Shown here piece by piece: positions 46,468 through 57,273 of a stretch of DNA of 64,000 nt. Under the pieces are notes generated by a model that had not been told where the DNA came from, searched no databases, and was given only the letters and a program-made list of their open reading frames with translations. Made by a program: the position numbers and the translations under genes. How positions within the stretch are numbered: position 1 is the first letter of the stretch; every line of letters begins with the position of its first letter. Origin of the DNA: Prostheceraeus crozeri. Lineage: Eukaryota; Platyhelminthes; Polycladida; Euryleptidae. The DNA is taken from positions 162,501-226,500 of the forward strand of contig CAJQUW010006858.1 in the NCBI GenBank assembly GCA_907163375.1, given 5' to 3'.

Positions 46468-48111
46468 AACGAAAGTAGCATCGATGAAATTATTGCAAAT
46501 ATCAAAACAATGATATGCAATGGAAGCCAATAAAGAACTTGAAGATGTCACGAAGTTTCATCGATATATCTCAAATAGCCAATTAAAATTATCATAGATA
46601 GTAATCAGATTTCAATGTGTTGACACAATATGATCAATAACTTGATAAACACAAAAGTCTTATTTTTCCTTCCATGCAAGTCCCCGGTGCCAAAGTCAAT
46701 CAAAGTTATGTAACTTATATCGAGAAGAACCTCGACCTCGATTAAAATCTAATCGAAGTCACATCACTGATTTTTACCCATTTTACCAAGTGTGCTCGTC
46801 AAAAGGGGGAAACTCGTGTAGCAAGCTACACTTGGTCTAAAGTTTGAATAGTGTCTGATATCACTGTGCTAAATTTTCGGAAGAGCTTGATATAGGATCA
46901 AGTATGTTGAGTATTTACCATGCGTTCAAAAAGTCTTTCATATTTCATTGCTGATTCATACAAAAATGCATCATTGAAGAGTTGGAATGATAATTAAGTG
47001 ATTATACAATGACAGTGATATGGATATCAATGATATTTCTTCCATCAACTCAATTTAAATTGCTGTCACTTTTGAATTTGTTTTTATGCTACAAAAATTG
47101 AATTGCAACTTATAGGCCCTATGTTTTACCATCATTCAGTTACGCCTACTTGTGTTTTGCTTTACGGTATGATGTTTGACAAAAAGCTATTGTTTACATC
47201 TCTTTCAATTAGGCCTACTACACCAAATCGACATGAAATAATTGAACAGAAACATTTAAGATTGCTTCAGAATTCAGTAAATTTTTTAAACCTCAATGAA
47301 TATGTATCACTTCAATTGATCAACTTCAATCAATCAATTGATGATCTTTATTATTTTTGAAATTGCCTCTAGCTTTCACAGGAATAAAGCAAATTAAGAG
47401 ATTTTTGAATCAACGTTTCGAGATTCTTTAACGAGAGAGACAAAAAATCACTAACACATTGCAGTCAAACAATATATGAAAAAGCAAATAAAGGCCTACA
47501 CTAGGATTGTATGAAATATTTTACTCAATTAAGTTTAAACCGAAGAGCAAATGAAAAGTTTTATCAAGTTATTTCATAATAAAAAAGTTATATGAACAAT
47601 AAAGAATGCCGGCATGCATCTCTAGCTTGCAAGTTATGACAGAAATACTACAAAATACTTCATAATTGCAATTGAAGAGAAGTGAGACAACATTATGAAA
47701 ACACTATTCAATTGTAGAGTACTTTCATTTAAAATATGGTTGATTGCGGGTCGCGTGCATCATCACTTCCTTCGCACACTTGAAGCCGACTTTATGTATG
47801 CCTACCTATCATTGAATAATATTGTAAAATTATTGAATGATCCAGAAGAAAGGGTGGACAAAGGCTAATATTATACATGAAATTCAAGTTACGAAAATTA
47901 AGTCACACAAGCTATCCGAAAGCCTTTTCTTACTTACTTATTAGCTCTAGATTTTCCTAGTCCGGAAACAGTCGCCTGACGAACTCGATGGCCAAGCACA
48001 TGTAGATGCTGGTTCGAAGATATTCTCACACGAATTGGTCACCCTGAAATGGCAACATAACATGTGATATGATCGATTATTCGGCATTATCGTATGTAAA
48101 AATATGTAAAA

Positions 48112-48315
48112 CAATTTTTCTTGGCATTGTGCTAAAAACAAGCGGGTCACTCCTTCTTTATATTTGCCTTCATTAATGTACAATAAAATTTGAGTAGGTA
48201 AAAACCACGGCGCTTCGTGTCACCGACGCATCAAATTTTATTGTACATAACTTTATGAAGGCAAATAAAGAGAAGGAGTGACCCGCTCGTTTTTAGCACA
48301 ATGCCAAGAGAATTG
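48112..48315. repeat. Near-perfect hairpin, 82- and 85-nt arms, 37-nt loop
   Basis: Arms 48112-48193 and 48231-48315 match over nearly their full length, including GGCATTGTGCTAAAAAC and GGGTCACTCCTTCT, with a handful of mismatches and one short insertion. A transcript would form a long double-stranded RNA stem. It may be a small inverted-repeat transposon or an RNA precursor. No flanking duplication is clear. Confidence 0.9.
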
Positions 48316-48782
48316 AATTACCTCTTGTTCCTAGCCTTTAACATTATATGTAAAACATAAATTTTTATGTTTTAAAATAAATTATGAGCATTACTGCATG
48401 CATATAATTATGCCTCAATGCAAATACATAGAAAAGTTATAATACTACTAAGGGTATATTAGGCCGATCATATAGCCTATTGACAAATATAAAATAGCAT
48501 GCAAATTGTCAGTTGATTTGTCAATATCACGATGTATAGTAGAGAATGCAATGGGCTTAACCATCAGTATTTTATAGGTCTATATGGAATATATGAAAAT
48601 AAACTTAATCATTTCAAAAATTCCATACTGATTTTGGTTTATAGTGCAAAGCCACTGCATCACAAATTTTCACATTAGTAATGCACTAGACAATGTGTTT
48701 TCCCAATTATTGATGACAGAACTGATTTACAAAAGAAGAAATTCATACTACACCTAAATTAATCATTCTATGTGGTTTGGCC

Positions 48783-49099
48783 CTAGACTGCTGTAGTTTT
48801 CGGAAAAGTCAAGTTGATTTAATTTACATCAACTCGATATATTTCAATAGTTCAGAGCTATTATCTTCAGGAGCAAAGGATTACGAGAATGGTAGTGATT
48901 CAAAATGATAGTGTTAATTGATATGCGTGATTTGTGATTTCTTTGTGTATTTTGAATCACCATCATAGCATCGTAAATATTCTTGTATAGTATATATACA
49001 TATTTTGCTCCTGAGTAGGATAGCAGTGAGCCATTGAAATATATCGAGCTGATTCAAATTAGATCAACTTGAATTTTCCGATAACCACAATAATTCTAG
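48783..49099. mobile_element. Small inverted-repeat element (MITE), about 317 bp
   Basis: Arms of about 150 bp share AAGTTGAT-TAATTT, TCGATATATTTCAAT, CAGGAGCAAA and GATTCAAAAT in inverted orientation. The ends are CTAG-A at both sides. Divergence between the arms is moderate, suggesting an old insertion. No ORF. Confidence 0.7.
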
Positions 49100-50182
49100 T
49101 GTTTCGATTGTTAGCGTCTGAATGAATTCTTTTGTACATCACTTATATACATAAAGCTCTTATTTCATCTAATTACATATTAAAATATGAATATGCATGC
49201 TGATACTTACATGTTGCGACGAAAGCAATCGACTTGGAAATATGAGAAGCATTGAGATCGAAGCACGCAGTTGGAAAACAGCGACAAGTCATATTGTCTA
49301 TGGAGATCAAGTATGTTTTGATGGCTTCATTCACCAGAAGTTCTGCTCTGCTGATTTCGATTTTCACTGGATAAATATATAAATTTTCGTACATGTAAAT
49401 CTATCGCGGATGAAAAGTGGCTTTCGTTCGTGGAATTCTTCACCACGGCGAAGGTTGTATTATTTAATCCATGTGTCACTCAATCTGATATTCTGCCCGA
49501 TGAAAAGACAACACTGAGAAGTGATCTCTGTACACGGATGAAGGATATAGCAGCAATGGCGTACGTTGTTAAAGTCCACACTGCTATATTTGACGTAACA
49601 TCATCATTACTCAGCCTTGCGATGCCATGAATTTAATGCCCGCTGCACGCTTGTCTATGGTTGCACGCGAAACGCGTCAGCGCATCATCGATCCACCTGT
49701 ATTCTGTAGCTGTCGGCAGGCGAAACCGGACAAAGACGAATGCAGCTGAAGGATGGATAGCGATGGAATGTGTCTGCTAATGCGAAAAGGGCGGGGAGAT
49801 TGCGCAACGGAACTTGACTGTGGCAAAGCTTTCAAAATCATATCACTTCCGCAGATTCAGATGCAAAGCATACTGCTAAAAGCAAACTGAATTTGTTATA
49901 TAATTGGTTACTAGGTTGTCATACAAGGTGTGATCGTCATGAAATTAGAGCGGAGAGAAAAAAACTTAGCAGTTTTTAACTTGAAAATATTTTTAAACTT
50001 AATTAAGACTTAAAAACTAGCGAGCACTCAAAGATCATTTCATTTGAAGACATAATTGCGAAATGCTGATTTCAATCTTGTGAGATGGTGTGACAGTTTT
50101 TCCTCTGTATAAAAATACTGTCGCGTGAAAGAGACTATAGCAATAATGTTTTTGATGCATCAAATATATCTAAATGCATTGA

Positions 50183-50440
50183 TAGGAATGAGAAGAGAGA
50201 CGAGATCGAACAAGGAGAAAAAGAGAGAGAGAGAAATATGAAGAAGATAAAGTGGAAAATAACAGAGAATAGAAAGAGTGAAAGGAAAGGAGAAAATGAG
50301 AGAGATATGAGGAGATATGAAGGAAAAGAAGTGGAATAGCAAGTAAACAAGTTGATGAAGAAGAGATGGATGAAATGAGAGGATGGAGAGAGGAGGAAGC
50401 AGAGAAACAGAGGAAGAGGAAAAGAGAAATCGATGGGAGG
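50183..50440 (+). repeat. Polypurine tract, about 260 bp
   Basis: The plus strand is almost entirely A and G (GAGAGAGAGA, AAGGAAAGGAGAAAATGAGA and similar), so the opposite-strand frames are artificially long and serine/leucine-rich. Such tracts can adopt triplex structure. It adjoins the right CTACG arm. Confidence 0.9.
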
Positions 50441-50481
50441 CTTATGCATTTTTTTTCTGCTACGTAAACACAACGCATATG

Positions 50482-50690
50482 TGCTACGTAGAGGCAACCG
50501 AGCAGCTACCGACTGCTACGTATCCACAACGTGTATCTGCCACGTAGAGGCAACCAAGCAGCTACCGACTGCTACGAATCCGCAACGTTTATTTGCTACG
50601 TGGAAGCAACCAAGCAGCTACCGACTGATACGTATCCACGACGCATTTGCTACGTAGAAGCAACCGAGCAGCAACGCTCATATAGGCAAA
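50482..50690 (+). repeat. Four tandem units of 54-56 bp in the right CTACG arm
   Basis: Units begin near 50482, 50538, 50594 and 50648 with TGCTACGTAGAGGCAACC and continue with GCAGCTACCGACTGCTACG. The left arm holds the same short motif but not this regular tandem. Confidence 0.9.
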
Positions 50691-50843
50691 ACGTTAAAAG
50701 CGCTGAAAATATGCTGTAAGTGTAGTGTAAGTATCATTACCTACGTAGCTGCTGCGTATTGCCACCAACCAGATTGCTACGCTACGTTTTGGAACGTTTG
50801 GCACCGATTGCTACGTATCAGCTACGTAGGATTGTTAGCCGGG

Positions 50844-52293
50844 CTGTCTCATTTTCGACAATGTTTCGGCAGCAAATCAGGGTTGCATGAATTGTCAGGC
50901 TAGTCATAAATAACATCTAAAAACCGAGTTTCGATTGATTAATTTTTTTACTAAAAAACTGATGAAATTGCTGTTTGGGTCTCTGGTAGGTTAAAATTTT
51001 TAATTTTTCATTATTTATCTAATTGATGGAAAATCTCGTGTGTATGTTACTTTTGAAATCCTCTGAACACAGAAGTACAATGGCGGAATTGAAGGCCACT
51101 TATCAATTGGACTGAAGGTCAAAGTACAGGTTCTACCTACGCATTTCCTTCGATTTGATTGACATCGCTCGTGGCAATTCTTATATAGTCTTCAAGAAAT
51201 GTCTATCAGACAATACAGTGTATTGATCTCAAAAACATCAAACTTACTGTTACTGAATGTTTGATTGCTCAGTATTCAAACTGTCAAAGAGCTTTTCCCA
51301 AATCAAAGGCAATCAAAAGGAAATATACATCAATGTCTTCCTCTGGTGAAATAGCACATCTTCCTACGCGGCGCCTGCGGTGCTTTAGAAAACATCAAAA
51401 TTATACTACTCATGGATGACCAAAAATTGGATTCCAAAATTTTATCCGGCTTTTTATATCTGACGAGTTCACATGTTTGTATCATATGGTAATGATCAAC
51501 AAAAATTATCATAACTATTGTATTTTTGTGGTGGATCATAGTGGGAATATGTGGGTATCTTATGAATATGTGGATCGATATATTTCCGCCAGTTAGGCTA
51601 TGATGTCATTAATGATGGACATAAACTGAAATGAATGATGTATCTGTTTACGAGATTGATATTGAAACATAGAAGCGATAGATCGTTCGATAGTTAATGG
51701 ACACAAATTTGATAATGTTTAATATTTTGTTGGTAGGCTATACATATTTGAGCATCTTAATAATCTTGATGATGTTATGATATTTGTGATAATGTCGAAA
51801 ATAAGTTCCTGTGTATTTTTGTGTTCTGCGTTTTTTTTATACAAAAATGGCTGTCGCAGCACTGTAGGATAAATGTTCTTAACGTACGTACTTTAGTATG
51901 TAGGCCTTCTTATAGGGATGAAGAGTAATAAAATGATGGGAAATAGTGATCGCGGTTTTGATGGTAGCCAAAACTATTAATTAATTCGGGTTGACTTGAT
52001 TGTCTTAAATTTGAAATAGACAAAAAATGAAGAAAGATTTTTATCTTATGCAGGGAAGATGTCGAAAAGAAATGTGAATCGACAAGCAAGGGAAAGCCTG
52101 TGTGCTTCGTTGACGAACTACATGGATCAGCCTGTAGCCTACTGAGAGGAGAAGATTCTAATCTTCACTAAATACAACCTCTGGTGGTTGAGAGTAATCG
52201 GTATGCGTATTATAGCATTATGGATGTCCTTTTATTTTGTGTGAACAATAAGCTTTTGAAATTGTCGAATCCATTGAACAATATCATTTTGTA
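50844..52293. other. No gene seen
   Basis: AT-rich spacer. No ORF with recognisable content. Confidence 0.5.
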
Positions 52294-52295
52294 TA

Positions 52296-54367
52296 TAGGT
52301 TTTGCGACCCAAATGTGAAACTTGCAAATCTAAATACGACGTAGCAAAAGCAAGTATCTTTATTCCAAACACAATGTAACTATTCCAAACCAAACGTGAC
52401 TATTCCAAACTAGATCTGACACTAATAATTCTAACCCAAATACGACCATTCCAAACCAAATCTGACACCTAATATTCCAAACCAAATGCGACAACTTCAA
52501 TCCAAATCTAACATCTGACATGTGATCTAACTGGAACTCTGGATCATAGCGATAGAAAATAGTCAATGATTATAGATCAAACATGACATTTAAGAAGCAA
52601 ATGTTGCATGATTGAAGTGTCAGATGAAAAGATGTCGTACTCACGTATCTACTGCCGATAAAGAGCGCCTCATAGCTGCATATCAAAATGGCTATGACTA
52701 CCAAGAGCTAGCGCGAGCAATGGGTATTGGCAGAACAACTGCATATTCTATAGTACGGCGGTTCCTCGATTTCGGAGAAGTTACAAGGCCCCGTGGAGGA
52801 TTCCGGGGAAGAAAAATGACCGAAGAAATAATTGACACAGCATGCTCGATTGTTGAGGAGAACAATGCTCTGACTCTTCTGCAAATCAACGCGGAGATGC
52901 GTCACCGACTATCAAGTGCCCCCCAAGTGACAATAACGACCATATGCAGTGCTTTGAGGGTAAGTTAGTATTATATTATACTGTATGATAACAATTAGAA
53001 CTGTGTCACTGCTTTTCAATCATTGACTTTCTCCTGCAGGGATCATTGTATCGGATGAAGAAACTGGAGACCGTTCCAGCTGAAAGAAACTCAGATTCTG
53101 TGAAAAATGAACGACTGGTAAGCTATTGATTTATACTTGAAGATATTTCATTGACGCTAGTAAATAAAAAGCTGGAACAGCAAAAAATTGCATCTCTTCT
53201 TGCCTCTTACAGGAGTTTGCGAATTGGCTTATGGCGACTGGCATTCATGAGGAGCTCATTTTCATAGACGAGGCTGGATTTAATGTTTGGACAGCTCGTA
53301 CTCGTGGTCGTGCGAGAATTGGGGAACCAGCAGTTTGGGTGGTCGCTGTTCGTCGTGGCCAGAGCTTGACAACCATATTTGCTGTCAGCAATGAGTGCGG
53401 TCTGCTAGCCCATGACATATTTATAGGCAGAACAACAAATGAGATGTGAGAGTCCCAGATGAAGTAAATAATAAATACTGATATTATTTGATATTATTTA
53501 ATATTTGATATTTCGATCAATTTAATTTCTCTTTTGCATTGCAGCTTCAACACTTTCCTCAGTAATGTCATCCCTCATATTCAAAGAGTGACAACATTCA
53601 TTTTTGACAACGCCAGCTGCCACAGACACATCACGGTATCCCATGAGCGGTTGTCCATAAGGAAATTACCGCCCTACTCGCCATTCCTCAACATTGTTGA
53701 GAACACATTTTCCGAGTGGAAAGCAAGTGTAAAGAGACGACTGGCCGATATGCATGCGGAACTTATCCTTCGATCTCACCAAGAAAGGATGGCGGACTTG
53801 GCGACAGTTGCGGAAGTCGCTATCTGTGATGTGACTCAGGATGGTGCACAGAAGGCCCAGAACTACTTCAGACTTTTACAGGGTCGAATTCCTTTGTGTC
53901 TGACAAAGTCAGACATTTTCATGTAAATAAATAAGTATTTTTCGGAAAGTGACAGTGTTTTGGCGCGGTGCTTTGAAGGAGCTATTTTTGGCAAATTGAT
54001 GTGAAGATATATTGAATTTAGTTAAATTGAAACTTCTTGAAAAACAAATGCTTTTCGCATTTGATGACCGTGACATTTAATACGTATATTTCAATCTGAA
54101 AATTCATTAGTCAGGAAAGGCAATGATGTGTTAGTTCAACATGCACTACTGCGAGTCTGATTTTAAAAATTGTGAAGTAGTTGTATTTGGTTTGGAATTG
54201 CCTCATTTGCTTTTTATTCTGTGCACATTTGCCTGGCTATGTCGTATTTGCTTTTGCATTGTCGCATTTGGATCAACAAGTGTTCACGTTAGTCTGGCTA
54301 TGTCGCATTTGCTTTTGCAATGTCGCATTTGAATTTACATGTGTTCACATTTGGGTCTCAAATCCTA
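52296..54367 (+). mobile_element. Tc1/mariner-IS630-type transposon, apparently complete (TA target)
   Basis: The ends match as inverted repeats: TAGGTTTTGCGACCCAAATG at the left and, inverted at the right, TAGGATTTGAGACCCAAATG. TA flanks each end (52294-52295, 54368-54369). About 200 bp at each end is packed with variants of CAAATGCGAC (left about 52310-52520, right about 54180-54350, inverted), probable transposase sites. It carries a four-exon transposase gene with no visible defect. Confidence 0.88.
52624..53926 (+). CDS. IS630/Tc1-mariner-like transposase, four exons, intact
   Basis: Exons 52624-52959, 53040-53117, 53213-53445 and 53545-53926 join with GT...AG introns (GG/GTAAGT, TG/GTAAGC, AT/GTGAGA) and keep one frame of about 342 residues to TAA. 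The N-terminus is a helix-turn-helix (ERLIAAYQNGYDYQELARAM, IGRTTAYSIVRRF), followed by a basic GFRGRK hinge and a second helical domain. The DDE_3 catalytic core has IFIDEAGFNVW (first Asp), FIFDNASCHR (second Asp) and PPYSPFLNIVEN (Glu). Thirty residues separate the second Asp and Glu, shorter than the 34 of Tc1. Start chosen at ATG 52624, the first Met of the frame. The element ends are present, so it could be active. The exon model is by eye. Confidence 0.82.
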
Positions 54368-54369
54368 TA

Positions 54370-55560
54370 TTAACCCTTTAGGCCCGGCCGACGAGCGTTG
54401 CTCGTCATTAGGGGTAGAGCAGATGAGCGGTGCTCGTCATCAGGGGTCCGGCAGACAAGCGTTGCTTGTAGCCACTGCGCGTTTAAGATACTGCTTAGAG
54501 AGATACCGGAATAGAAAGCAACTTTTCATTCATAGCCGGCTTGCTCGACGGAGGTGTCCTTTGCGCACGCGTGACTGTGATGTCATGCCAATCGATGCAG
54601 CCGTCTTCATTCATCACAGGGAGAGTGAGCGATATTATAACAGGCAGCCAACGCATCTGAATGATTCATTTGTCATCATGGCTACTGGTACTCGGTCACG
54701 ACGGGTGATAGTACCTGTTAGAAGATATGGATTTGACGACAGCACAGATGACGATTTATCAGAGAATTCAGACGACGACTTCGCATCACCTGGATCTTCA
54801 AATAACTCTTCGTCAGAATCTTCTTCATGCACCGATAATGATGAACCGCAGCCACAGGTTCGACGTGTTGGAAATCGTCCAAAATGTGCGGCCATCTGTT
54901 GTGCAACGACACCAATTGCAACATGCGAATTACAGTCAAAGCTCAGAATGGTAAGTAGCCATTTGTGGCAATGATACCAGGCCAAACGCTGTTCCTGATT
55001 ACCAGCCTCCACGCAGTCCAGGACTACAAGTGCAAGTGCCGGACGAACCTGCTGACTTTGCGCTGCTAATTCTTGATCAAGAATTGTTCGATCTACTAGC
55101 AGAGTGGACAAATAGTAGAGCCGCACAGAGAAACTACAGTTCTATCAACAAGTATGGGAGAAAGCACACTGTGCAGTGGCAAGACGTAACGGCTTACTTG
55201 CTCCGAAGTAAAGTCCAGAGTGTGTATCAAATTGAAGGTGAAGGAAGTATCGACGAGTTCTTACTTCTACACAAAGGCAACCTGTATTTCAAACAATACA
55301 TACCCAAGAAGAGAGCGAGGTTTGGGATAAAAGGTCATTCATTGAATGAAGCAGATTCTGGATACACGTACGACATTGAAATGTATTACGGAGGTCAAGG
55401 AACGCAGTATTGGTGCGAGCACATGAACACAGTTCAGGAACTATCCCCATCAGAGAAAATTGTGGTCCATTTGCTGGACCGGAGCAATTTTCTGAATCGT
55501 GGCTATCAGATCACTGCAGATAACTGGTGGGCAATTCTCATTTAAAGTGCGCATTTCGGG
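54370..55560 (+). mobile_element. piggyBac element C, 5' part only
   Basis: It starts at TTAA 54370-54373 with CCCTTTAGGCCCGGCCGACG, and contains direct repeats of GACGAGCG(T/G)TGCTCGTCAT just inside (54389-54450). It abuts the end of the IS630-type element with only two bases between. The 3' end and terminal repeat were not found. Confidence 0.7.
54678..55545 (+). pseudogene. piggyBac transposase C, internally deleted and truncated
   Basis: Exon 1 starts MATGTRSRRVIVPVRRYGFD and has an acidic serine-rich N-terminus (DDSTDDDLSENSDDDF). A short intron is likely (donor ATG/GTAAGT at 54951; acceptor ACCAG at about 55005). Exon 2 has EWTNSRAAQRNYSS and QDVTAYLL, then jumps within a few residues to SIDEFLLLHKGNLYFKQYIP and KKRARFGIK. 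The roughly 100 residues that normally carry the RF..I..LHF block are missing. It continues EADSGYTYDIEMYYGG and YQITADNW, the place of the second catalytic Asp, then stops. It cannot make an active enzyme. Confidence 0.82.
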
Positions 55561-56160
55561 GGACTAAAAGTCATATCGCTTTTCTTAATGAAAAAAAAAA
55601 GATGATGCAATGGGGTTTTCCTGGGCGTAGATTATGAATTTCGACATGAGAACCACACCACTGTTCATTTTCATTGATTTTCAGCAACTGCCCCGTCGGT
55701 CTGATTTCATTTGTCGTCGGTCTGATTAAAGGTTTACTGTGACGATTCTAATGAACTGGGAAATGGCTCATGCCTGTGTTCTACTCATTAACTGTAATAT
55801 CCTACATTTTGTGTTAACAATCGCATAAGACGTGCAACAATGATGATGCACAGCAATTCCGGTTCATCGGTAAGTTCAGATCAAGCCTGATCAGTGATGT
55901 TAGCGCTCAAAGCTATCTATTGCCTCAATATGACGGTAATTCAGCATGATTTTCTCGACAGTACAGGTTTTCCTACACGACAACGGCAACTACCGAATCA
56001 AGAGCGGCACTTTAATTTCTAAAACGTTAAAAGATAAAATATTACGTCATTTCACAATTGAGAACGACAACAATAAATAAACTGCAGCAAAATAGTTCAA
56101 TTGTGTCTCTATCAGATTAGTGAGCGGTATTTCACGTGAAGAATAAATGATATAAATGAT
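55561..56160. other. No gene seen
   Basis: Noncoding. The phrase ATGAGAACCACAC at about 55649 also occurs at the piggyBac D terminus near 56912, so a related piggyBac end may lie here, but no TTAA boundary is visible. Confidence 0.4.
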
Positions 56161-56164
56161 ATCG

Positions 56165-56511
56165 TCGTAAATGTATTCGTCATGGATAATGCTCCGTGCC
56201 ACAATAGAGCCCGTGAAGTCAGTTTGCGAGAGGGACACTCTATTAGGTACTTACCGCCCTACTCTCCATTTCTCAATATCGCAGAGAACGCGTTTTCCAT
56301 GTGGAAAGCGGCTTTCAAGAGAGAAGTAGCTGAGATTCGTGAGCAGTTACACAACTACACTGGACAACAGCGGAATTTGACCTTACTGCAACTCGCCTCC
56401 CAAAATATGAGTGTTATCACTGCAAATAAGATGGGAAGGTCTTCCAGACGTATGGGCAGATTGATGCCTAGACTAATTAATCGCGAGAATGTCTTACAAA
56501 ACCATCAATGA
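56165..56511 (+). pseudogene. IS630/Tc1-mariner-like transposase fragment, C-terminal
   Basis: The frame gives VFVMDNAPCHNRAREV and then YLPPYSPFLNIAENAFSMWK, that is the second Asp and the Glu of the DDE_3 core with 32 residues between them. The C-terminal helical tail ends NRENVLQNHQ. The N-terminal domains and first Asp are missing. It is related to, but clearly different from, the intact transposase at 52624-53926, so it represents another subfamily. Confidence 0.85.
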
Positions 56512-56885
56512 ATATTACGGTACTTGTTTTGTTTCATAATAGAATAAAAAATTTCAAGATTATCAAAACTTTTTCGTATTGACTTACCTTTTCGTAAAAA
56601 AAGTTTTTAATGACTTACTGTATTACCTTTATGAATTAAAATAATTATCAAACTTTTCCTTTTTACATATTTTACCTTTTCGAATTAAAAAAATTATCAA
56701 ACTTTTTGTATTGACTTACCTGTTAAATAAAATATAATTGAATATGAAAAGCCGTTTATGATTTCAGGTTGCCGCTCATTAAACTTATAAATCCATTAAT
56801 AAACTCACTTATTATCACTACCGATTAAAAACAATATCATTCAATTGAAAATGCTGCTGATTAACAGAAATACCGTTGTTGCATC
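56512..56885. repeat. AT-rich degenerate repeats
   Basis: Imperfect repeats of AATTATCAAACTTTT and TATTGACTTACCTTTT occur three times between 56550 and 56730. No gene. Confidence 0.5.
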
Positions 56886-56925
56886 TTAACCTTAAACCGC
56901 CGGGAATGAGAACCACACGTGAAAA
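56886..56925 (+). repeat. Left (3') terminus of piggyBac D at TTAA
   Basis: TTAA at 56886-56889 is followed by CCTTAAACCGCCGGGAATGA, in the style of piggyBac ends, about 385 bp beyond the stop of the minus-strand transposase. The matching end on the other side of the gene was not found before the window edge. Confidence 0.6.
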
Positions 56926-57273
56926 AAAATCAAGCATTCTTTTGGTGTGACCTTAAGAGTCAAATAGTGGAAACCAATGGTAAAAAATTATTTTCATTAG
57001 GATAGAACAAAGATACAAGTTTGTCCTATACATAGGCCACCCGACTTGGTCGTGTAATTATTTTTTTTTAGAATTATTTTTGAATTTTGATTTTTTTTGT
57101 TTACAGGGTAAATATACTGAATTAAACTAAATTAGCAACAGAAATTGGACAAAATGTTTGAAAATCGATGCATAATTAAGTTTGTCATATATATAGGACA
57201 ACAGACTTTTAAGAAAAGTCAATGACTTCATTTCTGTGGAGTGTATTTTGCGACCGGCATAAATTGTATGCAT

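Larger units (their letters stand above)
41510..50843. mobile_element. Region bounded by inverted CTACG-rich arms (candidate large nonautonomous transposon)
   Basis: The left end reads CCCGGCTAACAAAGTACGTA and the right end, on the opposite strand, CCCGGCTAACAATCCTACGT. Both continue into 320-400 bp arms densely packed with the short motif TGCTACG(TA) and its relatives (41510-41830; 50450-50843), which otherwise do not occur in this density. No target duplication is obvious. The 9.3-kb interior encodes no recognisable transposase of its own; the piggyBac at 43721-46467 is a separate insertion. It may be one large element carrying captured DNA, or two related end fragments. Confidence 0.55.

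Noticed and set aside
47950-49394. Possible two-exon minus-strand gene (49394-49210 spliced to 48046-47950)
   Set aside because: Splice-like signals exist, but the junction does not keep an open frame and no domain is visible.
50135-50497. Long serine/leucine/phenylalanine-rich ORFs on the minus strand
   Set aside because: They read the complement of the polypurine tract in all frames, so the length is an artefact of composition.
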